64,000 nucleotides of DNA from Paraburkholderia caledonica NBRC 102488 (GTDB lineage: Bacteria > Pseudomonadota > Gammaproteobacteria > Burkholderiales > Burkholderiaceae): assembly GCF_000685095.1 (NCBI RefSeq), contig NZ_BAYE01000010.1, positions 1 to 64,000 of the forward strand. The letters are read 5' to 3'. Numbering within the stretch: the first letter of the stretch is position 1; each line of letters opens with the position of its first letter. A program made the translations under genes and the position numbers. Under the pieces are notes generated by a model. That model ran no database searches, was not told the origin of the DNA, and was given only the letters and a program-made list of their open reading frames with translations. Positions 61,466 to 64,000 of the stretch are shown here, one piece after another.

Positions 61466-62824
61466 TTAACTTGCGGCCGCCTTCTCGGCGCGCGGCGCGG
61501 AACGGGCGTCCGCGTTCGCGGCTCGGCGGGCAGTTCGCGCGCCGGTTTTTGCGCTCGATTTGACGCTGTCTTTCGCACCGGCTTTCGCCGCCGCCTTGTT
61601 CGCTTGGTTGCGAATGGTGCGCGACTTCTTGAGCAACGTCGTAATGGAGCCGTTGATGCTCTCGGCGGTGTCGGTTTCGCGCAGCTTGCGGCCTTTTGCT
61701 CCCGCCTGACGCGCGAGCCTGGCGGCGCGCTTCTCGGCATGCGCAAGCAATGCGGCAAACGCGACCTCGTCGACTTTCAGACCCCGGCGCGACTGACCCG
61801 GCGGCAAGGTTTGCAACTGGTCGCTTTCGAATGCGCTAATCACTGCGGGATGGATGTAGCAACGCCGGCAAACGGCCGGCGTGTTGCGCAGCAAGCCCGC
61901 GACTTCCTTGACGGTCGCCACGATATGTCGCCGCGCTTCGGCAGCGCTGCCGCACACGAGGCGCCGCAGCGCCGCGAGCGCGTAGACGCTGCCGGCCCAT
62001 GTCCGATAGTCCTTCGCGGTGAAGTCCGCGCCGCTCGCGCGGCGCAGATAATCGTTGATGTCGGCTGAACCGACGGTGCGGCGTGTGCCGTCGTCGTCGA
62101 GATACTGAAACAGGTCGTGACCCGGCAGATCCGCGCAGCGCCGCACGATGCGCTTCACGCGCTGGTCGTCCACCGTCACGTCGTGTTCGATGCCGCTCTT
62201 GCCGCGAAACTTGAAGCGCAACTGTCCCGCTTCCACCTTCACGTGTTTCTTACGCAGTGTCGTCAATCCATATGACTGGTTTTCGCGCGCGTATTCGACG
62301 CTGCCGATACGAACCAGCGTGGTATCGAGCAGCCGCACGACCGCCGCGATCACTTTGTCGCACGGCATGCCGGGCAGTTCGAGGTCGCGGGCGACGCGCG
62401 CGCGGATTCGCGGCAGAGCTCGCCCGAACTCGGCCATGCGTTCGTATTTGTCGGCGTCGCGCGTTTCGCGCCAACGCGGGTGATAACGGTATTGCTTGCG
62501 CCCGCGCACGTCGCGGCCAGTCGCCTGAATATGTCCGCGCGGGTCTGGACAGATCCATACGTCTTCGTACGCGGGCGGAATCGCGAGCGAGTTGATGCGC
62601 TGAATCTCGGCTTCGTCTTCAATGCGCTTTCCTTGCACGTCGAAATACGCGAAGCCGTCTTTCTCACGCTTGCGCGTGTAGCCAGGCTTGCTGTCGTCGG
62701 CATGGCGCAAGCCGGGCGGCATGGCGGCTGTCGCGGGCTGCTTCACACTGTCGTCGGCCGATGCATGACCGTTTTGCATCGTGCTCGTTGTGCTCGTTGT
62801 GCTTGTGGTTGTGCTGTTTGCCAT
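61466..62824 (-). CDS. DNA topoisomerase IB (bacterial type)
   Basis: A 452-residue poxvirus-like topoisomerase IB. The N-terminal domain (about 45-120) starts at KPGYTRKREKDGFAYFDVQG. The catalytic domain includes LVRIGSVEYARENQSYGLTT (Arg172), KDYRTWAG (271-278) and the nucleophile Tyr323 in CYIHPAVI. It relaxes supercoils through a 3'-phosphotyrosine. The C-terminal 80 residues are Ala/Lys/Arg-rich and disordered, as is usual. ATG 62824 is chosen; a TTG at 62851 is in frame. Confidence 0.94.
   Translation of the reverse strand: MANSTTTSTTSTTSTMQNGHASADDSVKQPATAAMPPGLRHADDSKPGYTRKREKDGFAYFDVQGKRIEDEAEIQRINSLAIPPAYEDVWICPDPRGHIQATGRDVRGRKQYRYHPRWRETRDADKYERMAEFGRALPRIRARVARDLELPGMPCDKVIAAVVRLLDTTLVRIGSVEYARENQSYGLTTLRKKHVKVEAGQLRFKFRGKSGIEHDVTVDDQRVKRIVRRCADLPGHDLFQYLDDDGTRRTVGSADINDYLRRASGADFTAKDYRTWAGSVYALAALRRLVCGSAAEARRHIVATVKEVAGLLRNTPAVCRRCYIHPAVISAFESDQLQTLPPGQSRRGLKVDEVAFAALLAHAEKRAARLARQAGAKGRKLRETDTAESINGSITTLLKKSRTIRNQANKAAAKAGAKDSVKSSAKTGARTARRAANADARSAPRAEKAAAS
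62781..62816. repeat. 9-bp low-complexity repeat at the start of topoisomerase IB
   Basis: GTGCTCGTT is repeated twice, followed by similar units, encoding a Thr/Ser tract (TTTSTTSTTST) at residues 5-15. It lies before the folded domain and is a minor local expansion. Confidence 0.6.
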
Positions 62825-62979
62825 GGCTTTCTTTGCAGGTAGAACTTTCAAGCGTGAAGCGCGTTGCGCCAGTGATGGCCCGAAGCAAAGCCGGTGCCCG
62901 GCACTGCGCGCGCGGGTGAGCGGGCGGAACAGTCCTTGCGAAGAACGTCATACGTATCAACCCGATAAAGGAGAGCGCC

Positions 62980-63327
62980 ATGAGCAGCACGCTGAACCCC
63001 GATGAAGAGCCGCAACAGGTCGTCAAACAAACGTCAGGCACGACGGGGGCGTTGGGACCGAGCGATTCATCCGATAGCGGCAGCGACGTCGCGGGCGCGA
63101 AGCGCCATGAGTTCGACGTCGAGACGGAACTCGACAACCACGCGCTCGAATTGGGCGACTCGGAAATGGGCAGCGACACCGACCGGGCGGGCACCGGCGA
63201 GCGCGCGGCGGCGGACGGCGATTCGACGCTGGACCCGGATAGCGACATCGAACCTGATCGCATTCTGACGCCGCCGACAGCCGACGAAGACGACGACGGT
63301 CTCGACGACGACCCGAGCGGTCTGTAA
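62980..63327 (+). CDS. Acidic, probably disordered protein
   Basis: A 115-residue protein very rich in Asp, Glu, Ser and Gly, with no hydrophobic core and no cysteine. It includes SDSSDSGSDVAGAKRHEFDV and ends with a run of Asp (EDDDGLDDDPSGL). Similar acidic proteins are common in Burkholderiales; I have seen some annotated as chemotaxis proteins, without reason I can see here. ATG 62980 follows AAAGGAGAGCGCC. It diverges from topoisomerase IB. No function can be assigned. Confidence 0.85.
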   Translation: MSSTLNPDEEPQQVVKQTSGTTGALGPSDSSDSGSDVAGAKRHEFDVETELDNHALELGDSEMGSDTDRAGTGERAAADGDSTLDPDSDIEPDRILTPPTADEDDDGLDDDPSGL

Positions 63328-63524
63328 TCGCGTTGCGCCCCCCGCTTCGCCGAGGCATCCAGGCTTCGAGGCCCGTCGCAGCGGGCGTCCAGGCCGCAGC
63401 GATGACGCGGTAGCGGGTTCCAGGGAAGCAGGCACGAGCCTTGCTGCCGCATTGTTAATCAAATAATGAAAGGGGTTTGGCGCATTACATGCGCGGCCCC
63501 GGCATTCGAACAAAGGAGAGAAAC

Positions 63525-64000
63525 ATGGCAAACAGCCTCGACGGTCTAAAGGTAGCGATCCTGGCGGTGGACGGTTTCGAACAGGCAGAACTGGTCGACC
63601 CGAAGCGCGCGCTGGCAGAGGCCGGCGCGACCGTGCACGTGATCTCAGCGAAGCCCGGCAAGATCCAGGGCTTCAAGCACGTCGATAAAGGCGACACGGT
63701 CGAGGTCGAGGTCGATTCGACTTTCGACAAAGCGGTCGCAGACGACTATGACGCGGTGGTCTTGCCCGGCGGCGTGGTGAACGGTGACGCGATTCGCGTG
63801 TTGCCGCAGGCCCAGGCATTTGTGAAAGCGGCCGACAACGCGAAGAAGCCGATCGCGGTGATCTGCCACGGCACGTGGCTGCCCGTATCGGCCGGCATCA
63901 TCAAGGGGCGCACGGTGACGAGCTGGCCGAGTCTGCAGGACGACATCCGCAACGCGGGCGGCACATGGGTTGATCAGGAAGTGGTCGAAGACAGCAATCT
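63525..64000 (+). CDS. DJ-1/PfpI family protein (3' end outside window)
   Basis: The first 158 codons of a DJ-1/PfpI superfamily protein; the frame runs off the window. The nucleophile elbow is AVICHGTWLPVSAGI, with the reactive cysteine near residue 114 followed by His. The acidic residue before the elbow is in VDGFEQAELVDPKRAL. Type 1 glutamine-amidotransferase-like proteins of this group have been reported as deglycases, chaperones or proteases. ATG 63525 lies after AAAGGAGAGAAAC, a strong ribosome binding site. Confidence 0.93.
   Translation, partial: MANSLDGLKVAILAVDGFEQAELVDPKRALAEAGATVHVISAKPGKIQGFKHVDKGDTVEVEVDSTFDKAVADDYDAVVLPGGVVNGDAIRVLPQAQAFVKAADNAKKPIAVICHGTWLPVSAGIIKGRTVTSWPSLQDDIRNAGGTWVDQEVVEDSN

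Overview
The window is high-GC DNA with dense, short-spaced genes and many 4-bp ATGA gene overlaps. Gene content (a BDSF/DSF synthase next to a PAS-GGDEF-EAL receptor, many LysR/AraC/IclR/LacI regulators, many amino-acid and sugar ABC importers) points to a betaproteobacterium of the Burkholderiaceae, most likely Paraburkholderia, Caballeronia or Burkholderia. The accessory, catabolism-heavy content suggests a secondary replicon, but that is inference. I saw no rRNA, tRNA, CRISPR array, intact insertion sequence or prophage.

0-9 kb: the end of a diguanylate cyclase, an RDD membrane protein, a putative Na+/H+ antiporter, about 1.7 kb with little recognisable coding, then an RpiR-type regulator followed by a class III aminotransferase. 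A shared operator-like sequence lies before both of these genes. Small metabolic or stress genes follow (carboxymuconolactone decarboxylase-like, OsmC, PEP mutase/isocitrate lyase-like, cupin). 9-15 kb: a degenerate HD-GYP/LuxR protein, an exported DUF5666-like protein, a DUF308-like membrane protein, an AraC regulator, a GFA-family protein and a methyltransferase.

15-23.6 kb: one co-directional operon with a LacI regulator, a complete carbohydrate ABC importer (binding protein, two permeases, a 64-residue membrane protein, two different ATPases) and both subunits of a dihydroxyacetone-type kinase (DhaL, DhaK). It looks like a self-contained uptake-and-phosphorylation route for a small sugar, ketose or polyol.

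23.6-37.5 kb: nitrogen-compound catabolism. A DauR-like regulator, an ornithine-cyclodeaminase-family enzyme, an amino-acid binding protein, a DauA/DadA-like flavoenzyme and a PLP aminotransferase resemble a D-amino-acid (possibly D-arginine) racemisation or catabolism locus. Two more amino-acid ABC importers follow, each with its own IclR regulator; one is translationally coupled to a formimidoylglutamase-family hydrolase.

37.5-47 kb: a LysR regulator divergent from an alpha/beta hydrolase, an SDR, a remnant of a binding protein, an intact membrane diguanylate cyclase, an internally deleted MFS transporter, a YodC-like protein, a superinfection-immunity-family membrane protein, an M20 peptidase and an Ldh-family dehydrogenase. 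47-50.5 kb: convergent rpfF and rpfR, the cis-2-dodecenoic acid (BDSF) synthase and its c-di-GMP-linked receptor. 50.5-64 kb: a full-length Lhr helicase, an aldo/keto reductase, an AhpD-like protein divergent from an AraC regulator, a FUSC protein, a CPA1 antiporter, and a stress-flavoured group (DUF3175, PRC-barrel, topoisomerase IB, an acidic protein, and the start of a PfpI/DJ-1 protein).

The most interesting points are the dau-like locus with a duplicated 13-bp operator-like site, the transporter-kinase operon with its unnamed 64-residue membrane protein, the RpiR operator pair, the hutG-coupled importer, and the rpfF/rpfR module.
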